In this document: in pieces, positions 8,173-16,084 of the stretch
Numbering within the stretch: the first letter of the stretch is position 1
Layout of the letters: every line of letters starts with the position of its first letter
Source of the DNA: an uncultured Draconibacterium sp.
GTDB lineage: Bacteria > Bacteroidota > Bacteroidia > Bacteroidales > Prolixibacteraceae
NCBI RefSeq assembly: GCF_963676815.1
Contig: NZ_OY781365.1
Coordinates: 2,948,501-3,012,500, forward strand
Reading direction: 5' to 3'
Length of the DNA: 64,000 nucleotides
Notes under the pieces: generated by a model
The model's input: the letters and a program-made list of their open reading frames with translations, nothing else
The model's database searches: none
Told to the model about the DNA's origin: nothing
Made by a program: the position numbers and the translations under genes

Positions 8173-9405
8173 ATGGAAGAAACTTTGCAAGGCCTACAAA
8201 TAGGTATAGATAATATGTGGTTATTGGTTGCTGCATTTCTAGTAATGTTCATGCAACCTGGATTTGCCTTGGTGGAGGCAGGTTTTACACGATCGAAAAA
8301 CACCGCCAACATTTTAATGAAAAACCTGATGGACTTCTCAATTGGTTCAATTTTATATTGGGTAATTGGTTTTACTATCATGTATGGAGACTCAATCGGA
8401 GGATTTATCGGAACACCTGACTTGTTTTTTATGAGCGATGGTTTTGGTAGCAATTACTCTGATTATGCCGACCTGTTTTTCCAAACTGTTTTTGCTGCTA
8501 CTGCTGCAACAATTGTTTCGGGAGCTATGGCTGAAAGAACTGAATTCAAAGCATACTTAATTTTCAGTATTGTAATTACTGTATTTATTTACCCAATTTC
8601 TGGTCACTGGACATGGGGTGGTGGTTGGTTGAGCCAACTAGGATTCCACGATTTCGCCGGATCATCTATTGTACACTCTGTTGGTGCATGGGTTGGTTTA
8701 GCTGGTGCATCTATTATTGGACCTCGTATTGGAAAATATGGAAAAGACGGAGAAGTAAAAGCGATTCCTGGACACAACCTGGCAATGGGTGCACTTGGTG
8801 TATTTATCCTGTGGTTCGGTTGGTTCGGATTTAACCCTGGATCTCAGTTAGCTGCTGCCGGTACTGAAAACGCTGTTGCTATCGGTCATATCGCAGTTAC
8901 TACTAACCTGGCTGCTGCAGCCGGTGCTGTTACTGCAATGCTTGTTGCATGGTTCCGTTACAAACGTCCATCGCTTTCAATCTCATTAAACGGTGCATTG
9001 GCGGGTTTGGTAGCTATTACTGCTGGTTGTGATGCTGTTGATCCAATGGGAGCCTTATTCATTGGTATAATTGCAGGTTTCATTCTGCCATTTGCTGTAG
9101 AGTTCTTCGATAAAGTTGTAAAAGTAGACGACCCTGTTGGTGCAATCTCTGTTCACGGTGTGGGCGGTGCATTCGGTACACTGGCTGTTGGTTTGTTCTC
9201 AACTTCTGAAGGTCTGTTATATGGCCACGGAGCAAAATTACTGGGTATTCAGGCTGTAGGTGTATTAGCATTCTTTGCCTGGGCATTCGGTTTAGGATTG
9301 ATATTATTCTTCATCTTGAAGAAAACAAATATTCTGCGCGTTTCTAAGCGCATTGAAGAAGAGGGCCTCGATGTTTACGAACATGGTGAGAGTGCCTATA
9401 ACTAA
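8173..9405 (+). CDS. amtB: Ammonium channel/transporter
   Basis: A 410-aa Amt/Mep/Rh-family inner-membrane channel that conducts ammonium into the cell as a trimer. Eleven membrane segments are apparent. Landmarks are the N-terminal MQPGFALVEAGFTRSKN, the SGHWTWGGGWL and SSIVHSVGAWVGL segments, GFNPGS, and the second pore-histidine region ISVHGVGGAFGTLAVG. It follows glnK directly and is the last gene of the operon, ahead of a strong terminator at 9443. Ammonium scarcity is the expected inducer in this family. Confidence 0.96.
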   Translation: MEETLQGLQIGIDNMWLLVAAFLVMFMQPGFALVEAGFTRSKNTANILMKNLMDFSIGSILYWVIGFTIMYGDSIGGFIGTPDLFFMSDGFGSNYSDYADLFFQTVFAATAATIVSGAMAERTEFKAYLIFSIVITVFIYPISGHWTWGGGWLSQLGFHDFAGSSIVHSVGAWVGLAGASIIGPRIGKYGKDGEVKAIPGHNLAMGALGVFILWFGWFGFNPGSQLAAAGTENAVAIGHIAVTTNLAAAAGAVTAMLVAWFRYKRPSLSISLNGALAGLVAITAGCDAVDPMGALFIGIIAGFILPFAVEFFDKVVKVDDPVGAISVHGVGGAFGTLAVGLFSTSEGLLYGHGAKLLGIQAVGVLAFFAWAFGLGLILFFILKKTNILRVSKRIEEEGLDVYEHGESAYN

Positions 9406-9442
9406 TCTTCTTCAGCTTTTAAGTCTGTAGCTGTCTGTTTGT

Positions 9443-9470
9443 GGCCCCGTCGTTGGGCGGGGCCATTTTT
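9443..9470 (+). terminator. Rho-independent terminator of the amtB operon
   Basis: A 7-bp GC stem, GGCCCCG (9443-9449) / CGGGGCC (9458-9464), with an 8-nt loop is followed by ATTTTT. It is placed 38 bp after the amtB stop. Confidence 0.85.
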
Positions 9471-9596
9471 CTTTTCAACTGCACGACTTAAAAAAAGAAA
9501 GAAATTACGACATTAACTGCATAATACATTTCGTTTTACAAGAATTAAGGTCAAGGGTAGTTATTAGTTAGTTTAGTTAGATTAAAAGAATCGGAG

Positions 9597-9626
9597 ACCG
9601 ACTGCAATTTGTAGTCGGTTTTTTGT
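9597..9626 (+). terminator. Terminator-like hairpin with no obvious gene before it
   Basis: The stem ACCGACT (9597-9603) / AGTCGGT, extended by a G-T pair, is followed by TTTTTT. The amtB terminator already lies 130 bp upstream, so this hairpin may end a short separate transcript from about 9480-9590, or be a backup terminator. Confidence 0.55.
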
Positions 9627-9670
9627 TGATAAAAATCGAAGCTTTTAAGGGAAAGTCCATGCGGCTTATG

Positions 9671-9678
9671 TATTTTTG
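9671..9678 (+). promoter_or_regulatory. Promoter -7 element of the DUF4494 gene
   Basis: TATTTTTG matches TAnnTTTG exactly. Transcription would begin near 9683, which supports the ATG at 9700 and excludes the in-frame TTG at 9676. Confidence 0.6.
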
Positions 9679-9699
9679 TTCACTCAAAATTTAGAAATT

Positions 9700-10323
9700 A
9701 TGATGCAGACTTGGTTCGAAAGTAAAGTAAAATATATGAAGGTTTCCGAGAGTGGAAGCGAATCGATGGTAACAGAAAACTTCTTGCTGGATGCCGTATC
9801 CTACACCGATGCAGAAACACGGATTATCCGCCAGATGCAGCAAATGGTTAGGGGCGGAGAGTTTCAGATTGTTGACATTAAAAAATCGCGTATTGCAGAA
9901 GTTTTTCCATTTGAAAATGGTGAATGGTGGTTTAAAGCAGCCATTAACCTGGTTACAATTGACGAGGACGCAGGTAAGGAGAAAAAGATAAAAACAAATT
10001 ACCTGATAATGGCCGATGATATAAAAGAAGCATTGACTCGTTTGGATGAAAGTTTGGAATACCTGGTTATTCCATTTGTTGTTACTTCGTTGGCGGTAAG
10101 TCCTATTGTAGATGTTTTTCCTTATAACCCGGAGGAAGCACAAATTCCTGATGGTTATGTTCCGGTAGCAGAGGCCGAGGAGAAAAAGAATCCAATATTT
10201 ACTGATGGAGTGAACCCGTACACTGAAGATGAGCAGGAAACAGCTCAGGTAGAAGAGGAGACTGAAGTTGCTGAAACTCCTGAAGAAACAGAAGGTGCTA
10301 CCGAAGAAAAACCGGAAGAATAG
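9700..10323 (+). CDS. DUF4494 domain-containing protein
   Basis: A 207-aa cytosolic protein of a family I know only from Bacteroidota; molecular role unknown. The conserved part is residues 1-150: MQTWFESKVKYMK, TENFLLDAVSYTDAE, a FEIxDIKKS-like segment and VVTSLAVSPIVDVFPY. The last 50 residues are Glu-rich and low-complexity, probably disordered. The start follows from the promoter at 9671-9678; the second ATG at 9703 is also possible. It is a single-gene unit ending at a bidirectional terminator shared with the convergent gene at 10404. Confidence 0.88.
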   Translation: MMQTWFESKVKYMKVSESGSESMVTENFLLDAVSYTDAETRIIRQMQQMVRGGEFQIVDIKKSRIAEVFPFENGEWWFKAAINLVTIDEDAGKEKKIKTNYLIMADDIKEALTRLDESLEYLVIPFVVTSLAVSPIVDVFPYNPEEAQIPDGYVPVAEAEEKKNPIFTDGVNPYTEDEQETAQVEEETEVAETPEETEGATEEKPEE

Positions 10324-10324
10324 T

Positions 10325-10373
10325 AAAAAAATAGCAGCCCGCCTATTGTTCATCGACAGGCAGGCTGCATTTT
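10325..10373. terminator. Bidirectional terminator between convergent genes
   Basis: GCAGCCCGCCT (10334-10344) / AGGCAGGCTGC (10358-10368) pair with one mismatch, flanked by an A-run on the left and a T-rich run on the right. It can therefore serve both the DUF4494 gene and the leftward gene at 10404. Confidence 0.75.
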
Positions 10374-10403
10374 AAGTTAATTATTAAGTAGTTGATAAAA
10401 AGT

Positions 10404-11084
10404 CTATAGGTTTACCATTACCTTGTAGTAATTGAATTTGCAGCGCATTTTCGGATCAAATTGGTAGTAGGCAATTGCAATGCGGCAAATATCCTGAATG
10501 GTTTCGTAAATTTGCGCTACTTCTTTTTTTCCATAATTATCAAGCGTTGCATCACCCTCCAAAGCAATAAAACAGTCCTCAAACTGACTCACTCGGTTGG
10601 CACAAACCAAAATCTTATCGAACAAAATGTCAGGAGTTCCTTTTTCAACTATTTTTTGTCTCACTCCCTCGTTCATATTGGCGGCAAAGGTTTTCAGAAA
10701 TTTAAACAAGCTTATGTGATCTCCATTTTTAGCATCACTGAAATAATCGGTGTAGCCGGTGTTTTGAAAGAATTCTTTTAGAAAGGCTTTGTCTTTTTTG
10801 AAATCAACTTTCATCGATGCTCGTAGAACTTTTAAATGCTGAAGGCCCTCAACCATAATATCGTGCCACTCGCGGTAGCGCTCATCTTGCAGGGCATCCA
10901 TGCTGTCAGCATAATGCTTGTCGATGGTGTCGTCGACCCAAACATTTAACGAGGTAGCAAATTCTGTATCCCATTCTTTACGCAGAACAGACAGCTCGTA
11001 AATGTTTTCTTTAAATGTTTTGGCAATGTTTTGGCAAGCTAAAATGGTTGCGGTACTGGTAGGACAAACGGTTAATGTTTCCAT
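10404..11084 (-). CDS. Unknown cytosolic helical protein
   Basis: A 226-aa product with no signal peptide, no membrane segment and no motif I recognise. It is predicted mostly alpha-helical, with charged residues spread throughout and several Trp and Cys residues. It is a single-gene unit. On the minus strand a perfect -7 element lies 31 bp upstream (11116-11123), and a regular array of 13-bp repeats lies further upstream (11169-11232). Together these suggest activator-dependent expression. It is not part of the his operon, since it has its own promoter and lies downstream of hisIE with a 228-bp gap. Confidence 0.8.
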   Translation of the reverse strand: METLTVCPTSTATILACQNIAKTFKENIYELSVLRKEWDTEFATSLNVWVDDTIDKHYADSMDALQDERYREWHDIMVEGLQHLKVLRASMKVDFKKDKAFLKEFFQNTGYTDYFSDAKNGDHISLFKFLKTFAANMNEGVRQKIVEKGTPDILFDKILVCANRVSQFEDCFIALEGDATLDNYGKKEVAQIYETIQDICRIAIAYYQFDPKMRCKFNYYKVMVNL

Positions 11085-11115
11085 AAAAGCGGTATTTTGT
11101 AGTTAGAAGATATAA

Positions 11116-11123
11116 CAAAGCTA
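11116..11123 (-). promoter_or_regulatory. Promoter -7 element of the gene at 10404-11084
   Basis: The minus-strand reading TAGCTTTG matches TAnnTTTG. No recognisable -33 TTG sits at the usual distance, which fits a promoter needing an activator bound upstream. Confidence 0.55.
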
Positions 11124-11168
11124 CGGAGTACCGCTGAAATATGCCTAATTGTAAAGTGGTAATCTACA

Positions 11169-11232
11169 ATGTTTTACAACTATGTTATGGAACTATGTTT
11201 CATAACCATGTTATAGAATATGTTGAAAATCA
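11169..11232. repeat. Five degenerate 13-bp tandem repeats (ATGTT N4 AACT)
   Basis: ATGTT occurs at 11169, 11182, 11195, 11208 and 11220, with spacings of 13, 13, 13 and 12 bp. The first three units also share AAC at fixed distance, giving a GTT-N4-AAC dyad inside each unit; the last two are degenerate. The array sits about 45-110 bp upstream of the minus-strand promoter at 11116-11123, where activator arrays usually lie. There are too few unrelated bases between units for a CRISPR. Confidence 0.65.
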
Positions 11233-11312
11233 ACAAAATATGCTCGTGTGGTGGTTTTGAAAGGTGGAATTTAACAATATTGTAATGATGTAATTTGTTG
11301 AAATTTAGAGCT

Positions 11313-11930
11313 TTACTTGTGTCTCTTTTTCAGTTCGCCAACAATGTCTTCAATGCGATAGCCTTTGTGTGTAAGCAGAACAATTAAGTGGTAAAGCAAA
11401 TCTCCGGCTTCGTAAATAAAGTTTTCGTCGTCGTTTGCCATGGCACCAATAATGGTTTCAACAGCTTCTTCTCCAACTTTTTGTGTGATTTTGCGAGTGC
11501 CTTTCTGGAATAACGAAGTGGTGTATGAACCCTCGGGCATCTCAGCTTTACGCTTGTCGATGAAATCTTGTAAGTAGCTCAAGAACTGAATGTCGTTACC
11601 CGAGTTTGATTCTTCAAAACAAGTATCGTCGCCTTTGTGGCAAACCGGCCCGACCGGATTTACTTTTATAAGCAGCGTGTCGTTATCGCAATCAATTGCC
11701 ATTGAAACAACATCCAGAAAATTTCCCGATTCTTCGCCTTTGGTCCACAAACGGTTTTTGGTGCGACTAAAAAATGTCACTTTACCAATTTCCTGTGTTT
11801 TTGCAAGGGCGTCTTCATTCATAAAACCCAACATCAGTACATTTTGCGTTTCTGCATCCTGAATGATGGCAGGAATTAATCCGTCCATTTTATTGAAATC
11901 GATTTTTGAAATATCTGTCAGCTGTCTCAT
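11313..11930 (-). CDS. hisIE: Bifunctional phosphoribosyl-AMP cyclohydrolase / phosphoribosyl-ATP pyrophosphatase
   Basis: A 205-aa fusion catalysing steps 2 and 3 of histidine synthesis. The N-terminal HisI domain (about 1-110) shows VLMLGFMNEDAL, TFFSRTKNRLWTKGE.SGN and the metal-binding DCDNDTLL and CHKGDDTCF segments. The C-terminal HisE domain (about 115-205) shows GTRKITQKVGEEAVE and EAGDLLYHLIVLL. It is the last gene of the leftward arg-pro-his cluster, 84 bp after hisF. The remaining his genes are not in the window. Confidence 0.96.
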   Translation of the reverse strand: MRQLTDISKIDFNKMDGLIPAIIQDAETQNVLMLGFMNEDALAKTQEIGKVTFFSRTKNRLWTKGEESGNFLDVVSMAIDCDNDTLLIKVNPVGPVCHKGDDTCFEESNSGNDIQFLSYLQDFIDKRKAEMPEGSYTTSLFQKGTRKITQKVGEEAVETIIGAMANDDENFIYEAGDLLYHLIVLLTHKGYRIEDIVGELKKRHK

Positions 11931-12014
11931 AATTCTTTGTCTGAAGTCCGGAGCTTAAAGTCCGGAACAATTTAAAATTCAGTAATTGTGTCGCGAAGTT
12001 ACTATTTTGATTGG

Positions 12015-12770
12015 CTATCGAACTACAATGCCTTTTTCTTTTAAGTATTTCTTAAGAACCGGAATTGGAATCTCGTTGTAATGAAAGATGCTGGCTGCCA
12101 GTCCTGCGTCAGCTTTCCCTTCAGTGAAAACATCAACAAAATGCTCTTCGCTACCTGCACCGCCCGATGCAATGATCGGAATCTTCAGCATGTCGGCCAT
12201 TTTCGAAAGTTCTTTATTGGCGAACCCGTTTTTGGTTCCGTCGTGGTTCATCGATGTGAAAAGGATTTCTCCGGCACCACGATCTTCCGCTTCTTTTGCC
12301 CACGAAAACAATTCTTTGTCGGTTGGAATACGTCCACCGTTTACAGTAACCGTCCAGTGTTCGTTCTCATCGCCGCGTGCATCAATGGCAACTACAACAA
12401 ACTGGCTCCCAAAATTCAGTGCCAGCTCGTCAATCAGCTTTGGATTACGAACTGCTGATGAGTTAATCGAAATTTTATCGGCACCAGCAGCCAAAAGCTT
12501 TTCTGCATCGCCCAATTCGCTGATGCCTCCACCAACCGTAAACGGAATGTTGATATGTGCTGCAATACGTTTTACCAGTTCTACAAAAGTTTTGCGGCCT
12601 TCGTGTGTTGCTGTGATATCAAGGAAACAAAGTTCGTCGGCACCATCGGCAGCATATTTTGCTCCCAATTCCACAGGGTCGCCCACTTCTTTGATGTCGA
12701 CAAAATTGATTCCCTTAACGGTTTGTCCGTTGCGGATATCGAGGCATGGTATAATTCGTTTTGCAAGCAT
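12015..12770 (-). CDS. hisF: Imidazole glycerol phosphate synthase, cyclase subunit
   Basis: A 251-aa TIM barrel that, with the HisH amidotransferase (not in this window), makes imidazole glycerol phosphate and AICAR. Visible are MLAKRIIPCLDIRNGQTVKG with the catalytic Asp, DELCFLDITAT, VGGGI, the phosphate-binding IIASGGAGS and the second catalytic Asp in VAIDARGD. It lies between hisA and hisIE; a nested palindromic repeat separates it from hisA. Confidence 0.97.
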   Translation of the reverse strand: MLAKRIIPCLDIRNGQTVKGINFVDIKEVGDPVELGAKYAADGADELCFLDITATHEGRKTFVELVKRIAAHINIPFTVGGGISELGDAEKLLAAGADKISINSSAVRNPKLIDELALNFGSQFVVVAIDARGDENEHWTVTVNGGRIPTDKELFSWAKEAEDRGAGEILFTSMNHDGTKNGFANKELSKMADMLKIPIIASGGAGSEEHFVDVFTEGKADAGLAASIFHYNEIPIPVLKKYLKEKGIVVR

Positions 12771-12784
12771 TTTCTATTCTGTTT

Positions 12785-12866
12785 TGTCATTTCGACGAGT
12801 AGGTGAGGAGAAATCTGTTGCGTGTAAAAGATTTCTCGCCTTCGTTCCTTCGGCTTCGAAATGACA
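12785..12866. repeat. Nested palindromic intergenic repeat (82 bp) in the hisA-hisF gap
   Basis: The outer arms TGTCATTTCGA (12785-12795) / TCGAAATGACA (12856-12866) are perfect 11-bp inverted repeats. The inner arms GAGAAATCT (12808-12816) / AGATTTCTC (12829-12837) are perfect 9-bp repeats. The form matches dispersed CATTTCGA palindromes common in Bacteroidota genomes. Transcribed, it would fold into a long hairpin inside the operon message. Confidence 0.75.
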
Positions 12867-12879
12867 GCGTAATTGATTG

Positions 12880-13611
12880 TTATGAAATGAACTTCTCAAT
12901 TTCTTTCAAAGTTATGCGATTTTCATAAATGGCTTTTCCGGTAATTACTCCCGGAACGCCCATTTCATCTAATTTTAATATGTCGTCCATTGTGGCAATT
13001 CCGCCACTGGCAATAATTTCAACCTCTGGAAGCGTTTTCATAATGTCGGCGTACAATTCAAAAGAAGGGCCGCTCAGCATTCCATCGCGACTGATATCCG
13101 TTGAAATTACTTTGCTGATTCCCTGCTTGTGGAATTCTGAAATAAAATCGATAACCGCCAATTCAGTTGTTTCCAGCCAGCCGCTTACGGCAATATTACC
13201 GTCTTTTGCATCGGCACCCAAAATGATTTTTTCGCTGCCAAATTTCTCCAGCCAGCTCAAAAAGGTATCCTTTTCTTTTACGGCGATACTTCCGCCGGTA
13301 ACCATTGCTGCTCCTGAGTTAAAAGCAATTTCCAGGTCCTTATCCGATTTTAATCCGCCGCCAAAGTCAATTACCAAATTGGTTTTTCCGGCAATGGTTT
13401 CCAGTACTTTATAATTTACAATGTGCTTGGCTTTTGCCCCGTCCAGATCGACAAGGTGCAAACGTGTGATTCCTGCATCTTCAAACATTTTGGCAACCTC
13501 CAGCGGGTTCTCGTTGTAAACCGTTTTCTGATTGTAGTCGCCCTGAGAAAGTCGCACGCATTTGGCGTCAATCAGGTCAATTGCAGGAATTATTTCTATT
13601 TTTTTGGTCAT
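12880..13611 (-). CDS. hisA: ProFAR isomerase (HisA)
   Basis: A 243-aa TIM-barrel isomerase, the fourth step of histidine synthesis, related to HisF. The start MTKKIEIIPAIDLIDAKCVRL carries the catalytic Asp; VIDFGGGLKSD and EIIASGGIATMDD are the phosphate-binding loops. I place the start at 13611; the in-frame ATG at 13644 adds 11 basic residues unlike the family. It begins 45 bp after argF' in the same cluster, joining the arginine and histidine genes in one probable transcript. Confidence 0.96.
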   Translation of the reverse strand: MTKKIEIIPAIDLIDAKCVRLSQGDYNQKTVYNENPLEVAKMFEDAGITRLHLVDLDGAKAKHIVNYKVLETIAGKTNLVIDFGGGLKSDKDLEIAFNSGAAMVTGGSIAVKEKDTFLSWLEKFGSEKIILGADAKDGNIAVSGWLETTELAVIDFISEFHKQGISKVISTDISRDGMLSGPSFELYADIMKTLPEVEIIASGGIATMDDILKLDEMGVPGVITGKAIYENRITLKEIEKFIS

Positions 13612-13655
13612 GTTTTTAATTTCTCTCAATTCGCGAGGCCGCAAAGGTAGCAGAA

Positions 13656-14603
13656 TTAAGCATTTTCAAGAATCATCTTTAATACCGCCTGTGCTGTAAT
13701 TTCACGGTTGTAAGCTTCATCAACAACAATTGAATTCGGGCTGTCGATCACACCATCGGTAACTACCATGTTACGGCGAACCGGAAGACAGTGCATAAAT
13801 TTGGCATCGTTTGTTAACGCCATTTTGGCTTCATCAACCGTCCAGCTCATATCTTTCGAAAGTACCTGACCATAATCGGTATACGATGCCCAGTTTTTTG
13901 CATAAATAAAATCAGCACCTTCAAACGCTTTTTTCTGATCGTATTCCACTTTGATGTCGCCCATAAATTCGGGTGCCAATTCGTAACCTTTTGGGTGAGT
14001 AACAACCAGTTCGTAATCTGTTTCGCGCATCCATTCAACAAACGAGTTGGCAACTGCCTGCGGCAAAGCACGCGGGTGTGGTGCCCAGGTAAGAACGACT
14101 TTTGGCTTTTCAACTTTTTTGTGCTCTTCAATGGTTACCAAATCGGCAAAACTTTGCAGCGGGTGACGAGTTGCGGCTTCCATGCTTACCACCGGAACGC
14201 CGGCATATTCAACAAACTGGCTTAATATTTTTTCAGCGTAATCGTCCTCGCGTTTTTCGAATTTAGCAAACGCACGCACGCCGATTACATCGCAATATTT
14301 CCCGATAACTGGGATAGCTTCGCGCAGGTGCTCGGCATTTTTACCGTCCATAACTACGCCCATTTCCGATTCCAGTTGCCAGCTGTCTTCGTTTACGTTC
14401 ATCACCATTGTGTTCATACCCATGTTCATGGCAGCTTTTTGGGTACTCAAACGAGTGCGCAGACTTGAGTTGAAAAATACCAAAACCATGGTTTTGTTTT
14501 TCCCCAGGTGTTGAAATCCAAACTTGTTGTTTTTTACTTCGAATGCAGTTGCCAGCGCTTTTTCAATGCTGGGAATATCTTTTACTGATGTGAATTTTTT
14601 CAT
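13656..14603 (-). CDS. argF': N-succinylornithine (acylornithine) carbamoyltransferase
   Basis: A 315-aa carbamoyltransferase acting on an acylated ornithine rather than free ornithine. The carbamoyl-phosphate motif reads FFNSSLRTRLST, and FMHCLPVRRNM closes the active site; the long MEAATRHPLQSFADL segment is typical of the Bacteroides enzyme. In known work, the residue at about position 90-92 sets the acyl specificity: Glu in the acetyl enzyme of Xanthomonas, Pro in the succinyl enzyme of Bacteroides fragilis. Here the aligned residue is Ala (A90 in MDGKNAEHL). A small residue there favours N-succinylornithine. It follows proA by 67 bp. Confidence 0.93.
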   Translation of the reverse strand: MKKFTSVKDIPSIEKALATAFEVKNNKFGFQHLGKNKTMVLVFFNSSLRTRLSTQKAAMNMGMNTMVMNVNEDSWQLESEMGVVMDGKNAEHLREAIPVIGKYCDVIGVRAFAKFEKREDDYAEKILSQFVEYAGVPVVSMEAATRHPLQSFADLVTIEEHKKVEKPKVVLTWAPHPRALPQAVANSFVEWMRETDYELVVTHPKGYELAPEFMGDIKVEYDQKKAFEGADFIYAKNWASYTDYGQVLSKDMSWTVDEAKMALTNDAKFMHCLPVRRNMVVTDGVIDSPNSIVVDEAYNREITAQAVLKMILENA

Positions 14604-14670
14604 GTTATAAGTTTGAAGATGGAAGCACGAAGACCGAAGTTTCAGCTTCCGATGTTTATATTTTTGCCTT

Positions 14671-15927
14671 TTACTTTGGTCTTACTTGTCCGTTTCCTTC
14701 AATTATCCATTTGTAGCTGGTCAATTCTTCCAGTGCCATTGGCCCTCGTGCATGCAGTTTTTGTGTGCTGATACCAATCTCGGCTCCCAGTCCAAACTGT
14801 GCACCGTCGGTATAAGCGGTTGAAGTGTTTGAATACACTGAAGAAGCATCCACCATTTTGCGGAAAGTTTCAATTCGTTCCTGATCTTCAGAAATAATCG
14901 CCTCGCTGTGTTTTGATGTGTGTGTATTGATATGATTCAAAGCTTCGTCGAAAGAACCTACTGTTTTTATTGACATTTTCATCGAAAGAAATTCCGTTCC
15001 GAATGATTCTTCAGTGGCTTCAAAAAGCAGTTCTTTTGGATAAACTGATTCTATTTGATTGTAAGCTTTCTCGTCGGCATAAATTACAACCTGCTCTTCC
15101 GATAGCTTTCTGGCAAAGTCATTTAATTCATCCAAACGGCTTTCGTGAATGACCAAACAATCCAGTGCGTTGCAAACCGAAACACGGCGGGTTTTTGCAT
15201 TGAAAATTATCTCGCGGCCTTTTTCGGCATCGCCAAACTCATCGAAATAAGTATGGCATATTCCGGCGCCGGTTTCAATTACCGGAATGGTGGCATTTTC
15301 GCGCACAAAATTTATCAGTCCCTGGCTTCCGCGCGGGATAATCAAATCGATGTATCCGTGGGCGCGCAACATTTCGTTGGTTTCTTCGCGGCCGGCCGGA
15401 AGTAAGGTTACTGTATTTTCGTCAAGATTGAATTTCTTAAGCACTTCGCGAATAACAGAAATAATGGCCTGGTTGGAATAAATAGCATCGCTGCCACCTT
15501 TTAATACGCAGGCATTTCCTGATTTCAGACACAAGGCAAAAACATCGAAAGTTACGTTTGGCCTTGCTTCGTATATAATTCCGATTACTCCAAAAGGTAC
15601 GGATACTTTCGAAATTCTTAACCCATTATCTCTGGTTGTTTCCTTCAGAATTTTCCCGACAGGACTTTCAAGACGGGCAACATTTTCCATGTCGCTTGCA
15701 ATTCCTTCTATTCTCTCTTCCGATAATTTCAGGCGGTCGAATTTTGGATCTTCCGGATCCATTCGGTCCAGGTCTTTCTGGTTTTCTGCAAGAATAATTT
15801 CAGCATTTGCTCTGGCAGCATTGGCAAGATCCAATAGTAGTTGCGTTACTGTCTTGTCGTCAACAAGGTTTAGTTTGCGCGATGCTTCCAGCGTTTTTTG
15901 TAGTTGTTCCTGTATTTTCATATTCAC
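14671..15927 (-). CDS. proA: Gamma-glutamyl phosphate reductase
   Basis: A 418-aa NADPH-dependent reductase that makes glutamate semialdehyde, the second step of proline synthesis. The nucleotide-binding stretch GVIGIIYEARPNVT, the catalytic Cys in VIETGAGICHTYFD and the C-terminal GLGAEIGISTQKLHARGPM segment are visible. The start is either 15927 or 15921 (two Met codons apart). It lies downstream of proB, but a terminator-like hairpin at 15950-15977 falls in the 157-bp gap, so proA may be expressed less than proB or from a further promoter. Confidence 0.96.
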   Translation of the reverse strand: MNMKIQEQLQKTLEASRKLNLVDDKTVTQLLLDLANAARANAEIILAENQKDLDRMDPEDPKFDRLKLSEERIEGIASDMENVARLESPVGKILKETTRDNGLRISKVSVPFGVIGIIYEARPNVTFDVFALCLKSGNACVLKGGSDAIYSNQAIISVIREVLKKFNLDENTVTLLPAGREETNEMLRAHGYIDLIIPRGSQGLINFVRENATIPVIETGAGICHTYFDEFGDAEKGREIIFNAKTRRVSVCNALDCLVIHESRLDELNDFARKLSEEQVVIYADEKAYNQIESVYPKELLFEATEESFGTEFLSMKMSIKTVGSFDEALNHINTHTSKHSEAIISEDQERIETFRKMVDASSVYSNTSTAYTDGAQFGLGAEIGISTQKLHARGPMALEELTSYKWIIEGNGQVRPK

Positions 15928-15949
15928 CAGTTTATGCGGCTGTTTAAGA

Positions 15950-15977
15950 AAAAAACCTCTCCCGGGGGAGGGAGAGG
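15950..15977 (-). terminator. Terminator-like hairpin between proB and proA
   Basis: On the minus strand CCTCTCCC and GGGAGAGG form an 8-bp GC-rich stem with a 6-nt loop, followed directly by a run of seven T. This has the form of an intrinsic terminator, yet lies only about 25 nt before the proA start, inside the operon. It may be an attenuator or a dispersed palindrome. Confidence 0.55.
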
Positions 15978-16084
15978 ACGCTCAGAATATGTTCAAATTA
16001 AGGCATCAAAAAAAAGGGAGTAAGGGCAGTTTGTCGTGATTGACAAACGTTAGTTACAGGTTACTCTGAGCTATTTTTATATTT

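Noticed and set aside
9691..10353. Minus-strand frame of 220 codons opposite the DUF4494 gene
   Set aside because: Phe/Cys-rich shadow of the Glu/Lys-rich DUF4494 protein.
11169..11232. CRISPR-like or replication-iteron array
   Set aside because: Units are only 13 bp without spacers, and no replication initiator gene is near; placement at a promoter fits an operator array better.
12088..12864. Plus-strand frame of 258 codons opposite hisF
   Set aside because: Ser/Pro-rich antisense shadow; hisF is unambiguous.
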